DNA of 64,000 nt, from contig OU612067.1 of NCBI GenBank assembly GCA_914767715.1, forward strand, positions 930,001-994,000, in the 5' to 3' direction. The DNA comes from Membranipora membranacea (Eukaryota > Bryozoa > Gymnolaemata > Cheilostomatida > Membraniporidae). The translations under genes and the position numbers were made by a program. Shown one piece after another: positions 12,601 through 24,600 of the stretch; the stretch's first letter is position 1, and each line of letters starts with the position of its first letter. Under the pieces are notes generated by a model. It had not been told where the DNA came from. It worked only from the letters and a program-made list of their open reading frames with translations, and made no database searches.

Positions 12601-14386
12601 AAGTAGGCAATATTTTGATTGTGGTTTTTCAAGTGATTAGCTGGCTGCAATCAGCTGGCCTCACTAACTTTATGTATTGACAGCTTTTTGCATCAGAATA
12701 ACAACACAGCCCAGCATTTGGTTTTTTGGTCTTATGAATATTCCATATAGCTGCCGAGTAAAACTGGAAAAGACATTGTCACTGCCTCCACTCATTGAAT
12801 GAACAGTTTTTATCGTTCGCTAGGGTTACATTATAGCTGTTTTTGTGAATATTGGATTAGTCATCAAACAGTGCAGGTGTATTAGTGACTCACCTTTTTC
12901 TATTTCTTTCTCTACGTTCACTTTAGTATGTTGACACTTTTTTCCGTTACAGATGGTGGTCTCCTTGAGGTTTGTTGGACATTCCTTACCTCCGAATCTG
13001 GGACTGGTCTGTACATTCCTATGTCTGGACTTAGTACCTACACCACAGTCAGTACTACAGTCACTCCATACTGTCCAGTTACTAACTCTACAGTCAACCA
13101 CTGAAATCAGAATAAACCTCAATTAATTCCTGTATTGTATTATCATTGATAGAATCAAACACCATCATGATTTTATAATTTTTTTAACAAAGTGCCAGGC
13201 ATTTAAGAATGTGCCATTAAAAGCTAGTTGATGGCAATACAGCCGGTCAGAAGGTATCCACCCACCTATCCTTGGTGCGATCCCTCGTTCTGAAACTTTG
13301 TATTAAGTGCGCGCTAGCGAATCACACCTCAGAAAAATATGTCTTGGTAAATTAAATACATTTATACCCCCATTCCATTCTGCCTAGGATTCGCTATCGT
13401 GGAGGAATTTTTTACTACAAATCAACTTCTATCTATATCATCATAAGATTTGTTCTCTAGAAACTGTTACAAAATATCATATAAAAATGTTCAAGGCCTG
13501 TGCTTTATTTATATATTTCCTGAGTCACTCATAATCACTGCCTGAAGAAAGGTCTGCACTAAAAACCTGACAAACAAGCCTATCATTGTAGTATGGACTT
13601 CATAACAACTCCGCTTTTCATGCTGCCAAAAAGTTCATCCTTTCAAATAACCCTCCCTTTGTATGTGTGACAATATTTCGCAAGAAATTTTAACAGTCAT
13701 GTTGAACAGCAAGACAACTACGCAACCCGTTTGGATAACTGTTCACCACCAGACTGTCTATCTATTATTCTCATAGGTCAGTATCCACTCTCTCCCTGCC
13801 AAACCTCCCCCCCCCCCCCCACCGCATCATAAAGGTGAAAGGTGAAAACATCTTACTGGAAATACCAGGCAGAGCTGAGAGGGGATGAAATGACAGTATT
13901 ATATAGTCTGAGCCCCCCAGAATTTTGCACCCCCCCCTGCCCGACGGCCCCCTGGAGTATTACATTGATGTACCGGATAATCAAAAAACATTGCCACAAA
14001 TTAAATAAATATTTTATTGATTTAATCTGTTGTTGACCACCAAAGACTGCTATGAGTGGACAGAATCAGATTGGTTCTCTCTCTCTCTCACCTGGACACG
14101 CTGTGTGATAATCAAAGCAGCAGTCTCCCATCACCGGACATCCTTCATCACAGAAACACTTAGAGATAACCGATCCTCTGCCGTTAATCCTCACTCCTGT
14201 ACTGTGACATGTGTTATTCTTTCCCTCACAGCACATAGCCTGACATCCATATCCTAATCCGGAGGGTGTGCGGCTAGGGACGGCTGTCGTTAGCCGAGCA
14301 GTGACTGTATTAGCTATGCTCGTTGTTTCAGCAGATATCGATAGACTGACAGGCAGCAGGATTAGTAGCAGGGCTAGTGAAATCAT
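9689..14386 (-). CDS. SBSPON-like secreted somatomedin-B/thrombospondin type-1 protein
   Basis: Exons run 14386-14092, 13100-12894, 10886-10760, 10135-9996 and 9837-9689. They total 918 nt (305 residues) and all phases close. Exon 1 gives a signal peptide (ISLALLLILLPVSLSISA) and a cysteine-rich somatomedin-B domain (CQAMCCEG ... CFCDEGCPVMGDCCFDY). Exon 2 is a thrombospondin type-1 repeat (SNWTVWSDCSTDCGVGTKSR). Exons 4-5 match the C-terminal domain of vertebrate SBSPON/RPE-spondin: YCSRFRI, ICVECQKTAM and a terminal QCSCGKGN; in the family this segment reads YCMEF, VCVDCQ and QCSC. Exon 3 is a charged linker; its 3' end and donor are repeated in the following intron. The protein is expected in the extracellular matrix. 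The domain order SP-SMB-TSP1-Cys-tail is the whole family architecture, so I regard the gene as complete. Confidence 0.85.
10400..10795 (-). repeat. 44-bp minisatellite that repeats an exon end and its splice donor
   Basis: Nine imperfect tandem copies of a 44-bp unit. On the minus strand each copy contains TATTATCAGAAAGACAACGA, then TTTCTCAGG and GTGAGTTCTC. The copy at the high-coordinate end is the real 3' end of exon 3 of the SBSPON-like gene (donor after 10760). The other eight lie in the intron. Confidence 0.9.
11298..11346. mobile_element. Micro-palindromic insertion with near-matching flanking direct repeats
   Basis: An imperfect palindrome (about 31 bp, 11307-11337) is bounded by GTGATATCA and GTGATATTA (8 of 9 match). 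Its right half, TATCCTTACTATGTG, matches the arms of the clearer copies at 17346 and 21566. Confidence 0.45.
11829..11876. mobile_element. Possible 30-bp TAG-starting insertion
   Basis: TAGCCTGGGTAGGCTGTC and a C-rich tail (11838-11867) lie between AACAGTCAC and GATAGTCAC (7 of 9 match). Related motifs occur near 8824 and 9100. It resembles the other small insertions but is weak on its own. Confidence 0.25.
13895..13964. mobile_element. 52-bp GC-rich insertion with 9-bp flanking repeats
   Basis: The segment 13904-13955 begins TAGTCTGAGCCCCC and contains CCGACGGCCCCC. It is flanked by AGTATTATA and AGTATTACA (8 of 9 match). A sister copy with an exact 9-bp duplication is at 58704. Confidence 0.55.
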
Positions 14387-15600
14387 TGTTCTATCTGTCG
14401 TATCTGGTTGTAGATATCCAGTAGCAATGTGACAATAGTTTACAGGTGCCCCTTGCTCTCTGACAGCTGGTGAGCTTGTGCTGCTGAACGCGGCGATGTT
14501 AGAATGTTTATATACCTGCCCCTATTTGACCTTAAATTCTATTGGCCTGTTTCTTATAGTGCTATGCAGCAATAAGGAGATGGTAATACAACAGACATAT
14601 ATCCTTACTCGGTGATAACACCCAGCTATTATAATATAGATCATGGGGTTAATCTTGTGTTGACAATCGGCCACAATTATCAAACTGCGGTCTCAGGGCT
14701 CTCTGCCAAACACTTACATAAATGACACTAATTATTACTGAAAACAACCGACTGCCCTATTTATCAGCAAAGAAAACAAATCTTCAGGTAAGGCTTTAGT
14801 TATGAGCAGCAGCCTTACAGATGTACAGCTAACTAGGCCTGCCACTAGAGAGTTAGAGACCTGCAGCCACAGCCACCCACTATCTTATCTACAAGTAATT
14901 AAATATACATCTAAAACATTTGAGCCCTCAAACTCTTGACTGACCAAGTAATTAAAAACTGTTGCATCTCCAGATTTAAATATATAAAAAATTAGATAAA
15001 AAGTGTTTTTTTAGTTTATGTATCTTTATTATACCCGTTGTTATAAATAACATAGAGGTTTTAGCAGATAACTCTTTCTGGACAATGGATCTCAAATCGA
15101 CGACATTTTTTCCATTATTGGCTTGGATTCAGCATCTTAGTTACCTTTTTTGACTACTTGATATACCACATAGCCTGAATCTAAAACAATACCATTCCAG
15201 GCATCTTATTCTATGGGAAAAAATTGCTTTAGCGCCAGTTCCAGCCTTTCCCTCGCTTCAGGCTGTCCCTGGTTGTACACAGAGAACAGTTTTCTAAATC
15301 TTAACTTCCTGGATAATTGGATCCTATTTAATTATTTCCAGCACCATTTATCAAAAAGAGTTGAAAGAATATTGATTGGTTGATTTTTTTCTCCAAAATT
15401 GTAGCAGACAACCAGGTTGGTTTTTTCTAAATGAAGTACAGACATTTACTTACTCATCAATTATTCGATGACTGTCTAAGTCTTGCTCGACCGCCAATCA
15501 AAAGCTATTCCACCAAACAGAAACAGCTTGTACAAGTTAGAGGTGAAAAGATTACGACGCTCCTGACAATAAGCGCATCATAGAGGTCAGATTTATGTCC
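14387..15600. other. Intergenic DNA upstream of the SBSPON-like gene
   Basis: Presumably contains that gene's promoter (minus strand); no motif is assignable with confidence. Near 14600 a degraded relative of the micro-palindromic element (ATATATCCTTACTCGGTG) is visible. No ORF here looks real. Confidence 0.4.
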
Positions 15601-15892
15601 AGTGTATTATTTCATCTATATGACCTATAGTTTGAAAGCTGCTGAAAGAGTTGAAACATGGTGCTTTGCAAACAGACAAATTTTAATGTCGGTTGAAATC
15701 TCAAGCTCTGTCTCTGTCTGTCTGAGAAATAAAGGTGTCTTAAGGTGTCTCTCAGTGTACAGGCAGGTTGGATTGGAGCACAGCTGGGGCATCGATTGAG
15801 CCCAATAGTCAGTAGACTGCAGCGGGATTCCAACCCAAGACTTCCGATACTCGCGTATTAGAGGGCAGCCGCCCTTACCAACTGAGGTGCCT
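15600..15892 (-). mobile_element. tRNA-derived SINE, head recognised
   Basis: On the minus strand from about 15892 the sequence begins GGCACCTCAGTTGGTAAG, a pol III A box in tRNA context. About 35 nt on it contains GGGTTGGAATCCC, a B box with one change from GGTTCGAATCC. Spacing fits a tRNA of about 75 nt. The 3' limit of the element is not clear. Confidence 0.55.
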
Positions 15893-16324
15893 CATACTCC
15901 AGCTACTTCAAACTGTACAAAATTACCCAAAAGCAAATTGATCTTTAAAACTTTGAAATCGGTTGAAATCAGATTGCCCAAAATTACAAGGCATTATTCT
16001 TGTATACTTTGGTTCCCGTCTTATTATATTGTTGGGGGGAGGGGAGTGGGGCAGTGCCTGGCATACTAGTTCTGTGCCATGAATTTGACATCAGTCATTT
16101 CAGTCTAAATTAAGCCTCTGGCTAGCAGACATTTTCAAGTTTAACTGCGCATTTTTTTTTCAGTTTGCCTTTTTTATATCTGATCGCTAGCAATGGACGC
16201 TCATGAGAAAAGTAAATGGCAGCCTCTGTTGTATAATTTACAATACAATCACGGCATAAAGGATTTATCACTACTCTGCGGTACTGGGTATATAGTCAGG
16301 ATTTTAAGTTAGGTGTCTGAGAAA

Positions 16325-17210
16325 TCGACCCCAGCCAGTTTGCCTACCAACCAAGAATATGGACGATCGATTCTCTCATCAAAATCATCGATGACTTCAC
16401 ATGCCATAAACCAGAAGTCAAATTCATGCAGTTAGCGGGAATAGACTTTTCAAAGCCATTCTATCGCCTCAAGCATGCCATTCTTACAGACAAGATGATA
16501 ACTTATGGCTTCAACAAACACCTTATCAAACTTATCACCAGCTTCCTCCAAGATCGGCAGCAGTGCGCTATGTATAACAAAGCCAACTCAGAATACTGGT
16601 CAGCAGATAATAACATGCTCCTCAATCCATCAAAGACAGTAGTGCTGAACACCAGTTTGTCAAATAGATGTTCTCATTATGCAAATGTTATTTTTGATAA
16701 TTATATCTTAGAGCCATCCAACATCATCTAACTCTTATATTAGGAGTTCACTTGGCTGAATTTTAACCATCATATTGATACAGTCATATCAAAGTGTAAC
16801 ACACAATGTTTCCTTATGATAAAATTGAAGACAATTGGACTCAATGCCGGTGGGCTGACGATGTTCTACATATCCAGCATGTGATCCATCATCGCTATGC
16901 TGCCCCATCATGGTATACTATCCTATCTGACAGCAACAAATTAAGACTAGAAACAATCCAGAAACAATCTCTAAATATCTTCCAGTGTTCAGCCAGTTTT
17001 ACTCCTTGGTTCAGCTATGAAGAGCCGTGAATTGCTCTTGGTATGCCAGCTAACAATGATTTTTTGTTTCAACTTGCTAATTCTTACTTTAGGAAAGTTT
17101 TAAATGATCCTACCCGCCTGTTACATAAACGAAATATTTTTGACGACTCCACACGAACATCTACTTGGAGAGTCAGCAAATTTAGACCAAAGTGATGTCG
17201 CAATTTTTTG
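16325..17210 (+). pseudogene. Non-LTR retrotransposon reverse transcriptase remnant
   Basis: Fragments of a LINE reverse transcriptase can be read in more than one frame. First come QLAGIDFSKPFYRLKHAIL and TYGFNKHLIKLITSFLQDRQ, the usual run from RT motif A towards the thumb. A jump follows to NNMLLNPSKTVVL and later YTILSDSNKLRLETIQKQS. The stretch that should hold the second catalytic aspartates (xADD) is deleted between about 16600 and 16612. Frameshifts and stops follow. The element is dead. It resembles CR1/Jockey/RTE-type LINEs; the clade is not resolved. Confidence 0.8.
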
Positions 17211-17336
17211 TCATGATGTGACAACAAATTTTATGTAAGCTGAATAATTCTTTAGTACCGTTTTAACCCAGAGCACCCGTGATCCAGTGTTATTATCACA
17301 GGGTAACATCGGATCTGATAATAAAACCCAGCTTCA

Positions 17337-17382
17337 TGTTATCACCACAGAGTAAGGATATATCCTTACTCTGTGTTATCAC
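17337..17382. mobile_element. 28-30 bp perfect palindromic micro-element with 9-bp duplication
   Basis: 17346-17375 is a perfect 30-nt palindrome (left arm CACAGAGTAAGGATA, right arm its complement). TGTTATCAC occurs on both sides (the right copy overlaps the last two bases), giving an exact 9-bp direct repeat around a 28-bp insert. Confidence 0.65.
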
Positions 17383-18682
17383 TCTCTTAGCAGGCAGGCA
17401 TAAATATAGAATCAAAGATACAGCAGGCAATAGATTTTACAACTTTATTACATGGCAAAGAGTTGAAAACAGAAATTTCACGTTGTGTATCAGAATGTAT
17501 GGGTTTGTTTAGCAGTAGTGGATAGTTATTGTACTACATGAGTACCAGTAGCAAGTGAAATTATGTAGTTCTAAGGCCAATGTAAATACGAGTCGGTAAA
17601 TTTATGGAAAATCAGAAAACACAAAATTTAGGGATAAACTCAAAAAAGGTCAAATCAAACACTTATAATAGCAAAATTGGAAATTAAATTACATAATAAA
17701 GAAACTGGATAAGATGAAATATTTTAACACAGAGAACTTACGAACATAATTATAGTTTTATTGAGTTTGATCACCATTTGAATGTTTTGTCTAAAGAGTT
17801 CAATATGTTTAAATGGTTCTCAAAATCAAAGCGTATTAAACTGAAGCCAATTGAGGTTCTAGCCCTAGTTCTAGGCCTTGCAGAGAAATTTTGGTTTTGT
17901 CTGTTAGCGATCTGTGATTTTCGTGACTATTCTATGGTGGAGCCATGTAACCAAAATGCTGCAAAAATTTTCCCTTTTTTTCTCTCTTAAAAAAGTCCAA
18001 TAACAAAAAAGAACATCAACAACTGTTCAATATTCAAAAAAGAAAATAATTTTACAACTCACAGCTAATAAATAACAGTGCTGCCGTGAAACAATTTACA
18101 TAAATATCCGTAAAGTGGAGTTTATAATATCATTTATCTAACCTGGTACTAGATAATAGTTAACAGTACTCATCTACGCAAACACCGCTGCTGTCAGCAA
18201 TCAGCAGCCTATTCCTATTAACCCTCGGTGTAAATGTGGCAAAAACAGACAAAAATACGCCACATAAAATTATCGTACAAAACTTCAGCAAGCTATGTAA
18301 GAAGCCACAGTATTGAGGATACTATCAATACAAGTAAACTATCACATCGTCCATGTGATCACAGCAGCCTCCTAGCACTGGCTCTGATACTAAGGCTGAA
18401 ACTGGTTGGGGCCCACCCAAGCACAGCTTAGAAAATCCTCTCACATTCTCAGCCAATATCTTATAATATACCGTTACAAACAAGCCTAATTTATCTGATA
18501 TCTAACAATACTATGATTGTTCAATAACCCACTTAATATTATGGATCAGTTTCATTTATGTACACAATTTGATCTGTATAACTTATCATAACATCACAAT
18601 ATGTTTAAGTTTGGTCACTATAACACAGGCATTTATCATACAGCAGTGGGCTGGCAGCAGGGCACAAACCTCATAGTATGTA
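17383..18682. other. Intergenic DNA and probable 3' UTR of the IGF2BP-like gene
   Basis: AT-rich. Bases just below 18683 should be the 3' UTR of the minus-strand IGF2BP homologue. ORFs at 17279, 17778 and 18234 lack protein-like composition. Confidence 0.4.
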
Positions 18683-21600
18683 TCATTGATCGTGTTGGGC
18701 CTCAGCTCCCGGATCCGAAGGTGCAGGCATACGGTGATGGTGCGGGGCGGGGTGCCTCATACCTCCACCATGCATAGGCACAGAGTAACCTGGTCCTCTC
18801 ATGTGAGGAGACATGTGAGGCGGCTCATGCATTACGGGAGATACTAACTGACCCTGTGTGAGCAACTGACGAATCAACGCCTGAGCAAGCTACAAATACA
18901 GAACATCACATGTCAGAGGTACCGCCGTCACATGTCAGAGGTACGCAACGTCACGGCGAGGAAATTTACAGGTCACAAAAAAAAGGCAGCATGGTGAGTC
19001 ATAGCAAAACTGAGCTATAACTGAAACATGAGGTTATGTTAGAGTTTCAGTTATAGTTCAGCTTAGCTAAGTATCTTAACCAGTACAGTGAGAGGGTGAC
19101 AGTGGGAGGGTGGAGATTGCTTGGATTTACCAACAAAACAGTAATTATCCTCAACAATGCCTGCTACAGTGTATCAAAGCTCATTTAGGTCCCAAAATCT
19201 GAGTGCCTCTATATCAAATGCGACTTGACTTACCGTACGAGAGCAGATATTGACTTACAGTTTGAGAGTAGATATTGATTTACAGTTTGAGAGTAGATAT
19301 GTTCTTACAGTTTGAGAGTAGATATGTACTTACAGTTTGAGAGTAGATATGTACTTACAGTTTAAGAGTAGATATGTACTTACAGTTTGAGAGTAGATAT
19401 GTACTTACAGTTTGAGAGTAGATATTGACTAACTGTTTGGGAGTAGATATGTGCTTACAGTTTGAGAATAGATATGTACTTACAGTTTGAGAGTAGATAT
19501 GTACTTACAGTTTAAGAGTAGGTATGTACTTACAGTTTGAGAGTAGATATGTACTTACATTTTAAGAGTAGATATGTACTTACAGTTTGAGAGTAGATAT
19601 GTACTTACAGTTTGAGAGTAGATATGTACTTACATTTTAAGAGTAGATATGTACTTACAGCTTGAGAGTAGAAATGTACTTACAGTTTAAGAGTAGATAT
19701 GTACTTACAGTTTGAGAGTAGATGTTGCCGATAACTTGTACAGGTACATCCTCTGAGTCAGGGTCCTGGTCGTCTGGCAGTTTTACGATAGCATCACTTA
19801 TGTCTTGTATATGTCTGACATTTCTACCTCCTTTACCTGTTATAATACAATACATGATAATACACTTCATACAATCATCATATAAGCATGGTACTTCTGA
19901 GTCATTTTAGCGTACTGTGATATTATTACTTTAGATTCTTGTGAGCTCCAATGCCTCTGACAGTACAACGCGATGTGTTAGGTTTCTATATTTGCTCATT
20001 AATAAATATTGAGTTGAGCTTATGGACAAAACACAAGACTGCTGCAGCCTCTCCATCGGTTGTAAATCTGTTACCCAGGGAGAAAAATTAATTACAGCAC
20101 CTGCTTAGAACCCAGCATCTCAATAAACTGTATTTGATTTTTTTACCATAAGAATGGGGTCGCTGGGAGACAACTCAGGCGATTTAATCAATCTCTACTT
20201 ATCACAACTGATTATGATCTCAAATCACTCCCGTACAGGACCCTCCATTTCCTTTAAGGTCATCAGATTTATGATTTCCACAAACAAGTAGGCAAGTAAT
20301 ATACTAACCAATGATTCTGCCTATCATAGTCTTTGGTACGAGAATATCACATCTAAGCCTGGCATATTCATTTCCTGTGAATCCCTCAGATTTCACCTTA
20401 TCGAATATGTACCATTGAGCCTGTAATCAGACACAATTCAATGTTAACATACGGACAAGTCTTAGATTACCAAGAGTTACTTATTGAGCTCACACTGCAA
20501 AAATGTCACCTGAAGTAGGAAACGCTGCTGTCACAGTGTTGTGGCAAAGTTATAATAAATATTTATATAGACAGCAAGATAAGTATAATGATCTAAGGAT
20601 ACAACTTTTTGTGATATCATAAACAACATTTAATACGCTGCCATGAAACAAAAACAGCATGACAGCTGAGAGAATCAACAGTCTAAAGCAATACCAGTAT
20701 TCATTCAGTGAGACAAAGGCGTCATCACTTTGTGGGTCATATGGACATTTGAGCTTAGTATTGGCATCTTCTGCCAGTAATGGATATTTTACAGGGTGTC
20801 AAGGGCACTGTTGATATATCTGCACTCATCAAAACCATGAGAAGTTATGTAACTAATTGATGAATTATTTGTATGTTTTGGGTTTTAGGAAATTTTGGCT
20901 TCTCCAAAACCGCAACAATTTGAGCTCTCTAAAGAGATTTTGGCGATCTAATATTGGAGGTTTCCTCGTCTCATTGTTGTTTATACTGCTTTGGAGCAGT
21001 TAAACTGCAAAAATATTTTACTTTACCTCTAACACCATAAAGTTGTCTGATTGTATTAATACTAACCTTCCATACACACTCAGGATAGCCTGTTATCTTC
21101 ACAGGTCGATCATTAGCCTCAGGATCATCCATACGCTCCTGTACCTGACAGCTAGCCCTAGATTCCTGCTTGACAAAATTGATATATGAGCCTTTACTAC
21201 CGATCACAGCCCCAACTGAAGCCTTTGGGATGTAGAGAAAGCAGGTCATGTGACCCCCGATGTTGTTAGCCTGTGGCGGTGAGAGTGGTGGCATCATATG
21301 AGACATCGCCGAGGCTCGAGCGGCTCCTGGTCCTCCTGCAGGTACGAAGCTCTATAAATAGAGAGATAGAACCGTCAGGTCAAGCTCAGGAGAAGGTCAA
21401 CAGGGAAATTTTAAAAAAATAGGCAACTCTTCTAAGCCCAGTCATGACACTCTACAACTAAACTACATTGTGATGAGGAGAGTGCACTAAACTATATATG
21501 TTAGTTTGGTGTTTTCTGATTGAACTTTGCCATTACCAGCCACTTTCTGTCTCACAGACAACATAACGGAGTAGGGATATCCTTACTCTGTGACAACATA

Positions 21601-24600
21601 CCCAAAGTAAGCTAATTCTGACTTTTAGCCTGCATTAATAGATCGTATGCAGGTGCATCAACTTCAAAACGACCACATAAATCCAGGGAGTACTACTAAC
21701 AATCCTGTACTGGTGATTTCATCATGAACCAAAACATTGGGCTTGCCAAAAGAAGTTTATTTTAGGAAGCTGAAGCTGATTATGGATTGTAGTATTAGAC
21801 ACTTGACAGCTAATCTTAGAGTAATTATGATATCATCTGTTTAATTGTCGGAGGAAATCAGGGCTTGGTCAGCCTCTAAACCCACAACAATGAGAACTGA
21901 CATAATACCAGAAACAATCAAATATGATTCATTCAGCATTTTAAAGAGCAGATGTCCTACACAAATATACAGCTACAGCTACTTTGGGTAATGCTCAGAA
22001 ATAAACTGTTGCACGTTAAATTAGGAGGAATTCATTCCTCGAATTAGGTTCTGTTTACTCAATAAAAGCTTTTGACAACAGATTTTCTGCAATATTTTCT
22101 CTAGTTTTCACTTTAGGCATGTAAAATAACAACATATCTCTAGGACACCTGATCACTGCTAAATTAGAAATCTGACTCAGACTTACAGGCATAAAGGTGG
22201 GAGGTCTGACAGGCCATGATGGCATAAACGGTGACATCCCAGGAGGGCTCATCATCGTCGGCTAAAGAAGAGATTTTAATTTGAATAAATGAAATTATTG
22301 AGATTATGATTTTAATGTCGAGTAAACATAATCCCCTCACAGTAATGATTGTATGGGCACTGGTCAATGGTCATCATTTCAACACCCCTCAGTACTCAGA
22401 TTGCTATATTGGGGCATTCTGTAGCCTGGAAACCTCCATATCTGCCAAATGGGCATCGGGATTATTTATCTATTATTGTGTGACAATCTAATCACAATGG
22501 GTCTCTCAAGCAATGAAATCAAAATAAGATTTCCAACCGAATGACCCAATCAGACTGTTTCATACTGTATATCACATTGACTGCGTTTGTACCTTAGTAG
22601 TATTATTATCAGAAAAGTGATACTGAGGTTAGAGGAGAGAAGCCAGCTTTATTACTTACATCAAATTTAAGGCTCTGCATATCAGCCTCATGGCAGACTT
22701 TAAGCTTAGTATACACCTTATCAGCAGCCTGACAGATTGATGATAAGGATCCTTTTATAGTTACTACCCTGTCCATATTCATAGGCCCTATACTACTAGA
22801 ACTACAACATAGAGTAAATAAAACACATTATAAATCATAACAGTGATATATCCCAGAGCTAACAGCTTCAGAGGAAGGGGGGGGGGGGGCAGCCTAAGTG
22901 TTCATTATAACAAGCTGTGGAGTTATTTACACATTAAGAAGAGTAAACAACTCCACACAGACCACAGATTATCAGTGATAAGGGACAGTATTTGTGGTTT
23001 ATACTGAATGCCTGTTTTGAATAAGCCTTCTGAGCCAATAAATATCATCACCCCAAGACAGTAGGCAAGAAAGCAACAACAGCGCAACAGTTCAAATACG
23101 GTTATTCACAATCAGTCGGCAATTAGCATTACATTTTGCCAATTAAACAAGAATTATCTCGTACAGCCATAAACATACTATAAGCCTTCTCTATACAGCC
23201 TACTGATAGAATCTACACATGAAACTCCGCTTGTTATCGAGGAGACTCACCTCGACACAGCGACGGTCGTTGAAGTCTCGTCCATGATGGCTTTTATTAT
23301 GACACCTTTCTTACCGATCAGACGACCACACAGGTTATTATGTGCTAAGATCCTTAATTCTGGCTCACTGTAACAAGAAAGGGAGAGAGATGAAAATATA
23401 GTCAGTCAGCTTTATGGAGAATTCTGTCCTCAATTTACTACTTCTTACATGTATGATTGCCGTTGCTTGTGGCACTCTTTCAGCACATTTTATCCGATTA
23501 TGACTAAATCACGCTAATTTAACATCTAGACCGTAATAGAACCATATAATTATATCATAGCCCATAGATACCAGGGTAACAAGTTCAAATAAACGACACG
23601 ATAGAGAAAGATTTGAATATATATATAAAAATTCCCTGGAATTGTAAAATGTGAGGATAATTACAGACCAGAATCGCGCATCACTAAACAAGTTATACAT
23701 GGTGGTATATTAGACTTATTAGTATATCTAGTCTTCTCATGGAGGGTGTAAGTCTCATGGAGGGTGTAAGTCTCATGGAGGGTGTAAGTCTCATGGAGGG
23801 TGTAAGTCTCCATTATCAACAGTACTTATCTGTTGAACACCTGCACTTCTGGTAATTTTCCATCATTACTATCCTGTTGATCTAGTTATGGGAGTGGCAA
23901 TCAAAGAAACACTCATCGAATCCTAGAGTTTGCGTTCTCGGACATGCAACAAGGGGTGGGAGTCCAGGTTTTCTACCATGGATGTGACATTCTCAGGTTC
24001 TGAGATTATAAGTATCGAGGACTTTAGCGGATAACTTACTATGAGTTTTGTTCAGACTGAGATGACTCATTAGTTATTATCTTAAGGATTTCCTGACAAG
24101 CCTCTACACAATTCTCTGTCTGTGCACCTAATATCATCACCATCTGTAAAATACAAACAACTTACCTAGTAAATAATCAAGATGATATTAATACTCATAA
24201 TATGAGCTGACTTGTTGAATTTAATATCATCTTCACCTACAGAATTTATCACATAGTTTATCGGCCGACTACAGAGAATGAATTTTCAATAACTGCTAAG
24301 GTTTAAGGTTTGGAGTAAGACAACAGTTGTGCATGTGAATATAGACCATTGAGATATAACTATCCCGCAGTGATTGTCTATATAAGTCTATAGTTTGTAT
24401 AGATCACTAGCTGACACCACCAGTAGGCTTAGTTTATACTTGGGGTAATCCTGTACTATAGGAATTTCAGACTTAATTTCTTGATATGAATTCTTTGTCA
24501 CATTAGGACAATTACTGATAATCTAGTTCTGATATTATTACCAGGTACAACACTCCCTGATGGGTGAGTCTCTAAAAAATATTATTGAGTCGCAGCAAAG

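Noticed and set aside
15817-15892. Functional tRNA gene
   Set aside because: A and B boxes are present but the acceptor stem does not close and the B box is altered; better read as a SINE head.
16325-17210. Active reverse transcriptase gene
   Set aside because: The catalytic core is deleted and the frame is broken in several places.
23736-23809. GTGTAAGTC tandem repeat as a fourth donor-anchored array
   Set aside because: The donor-like GT lies on the plus strand whereas the host gene is on the minus strand, and no exon touches the array.
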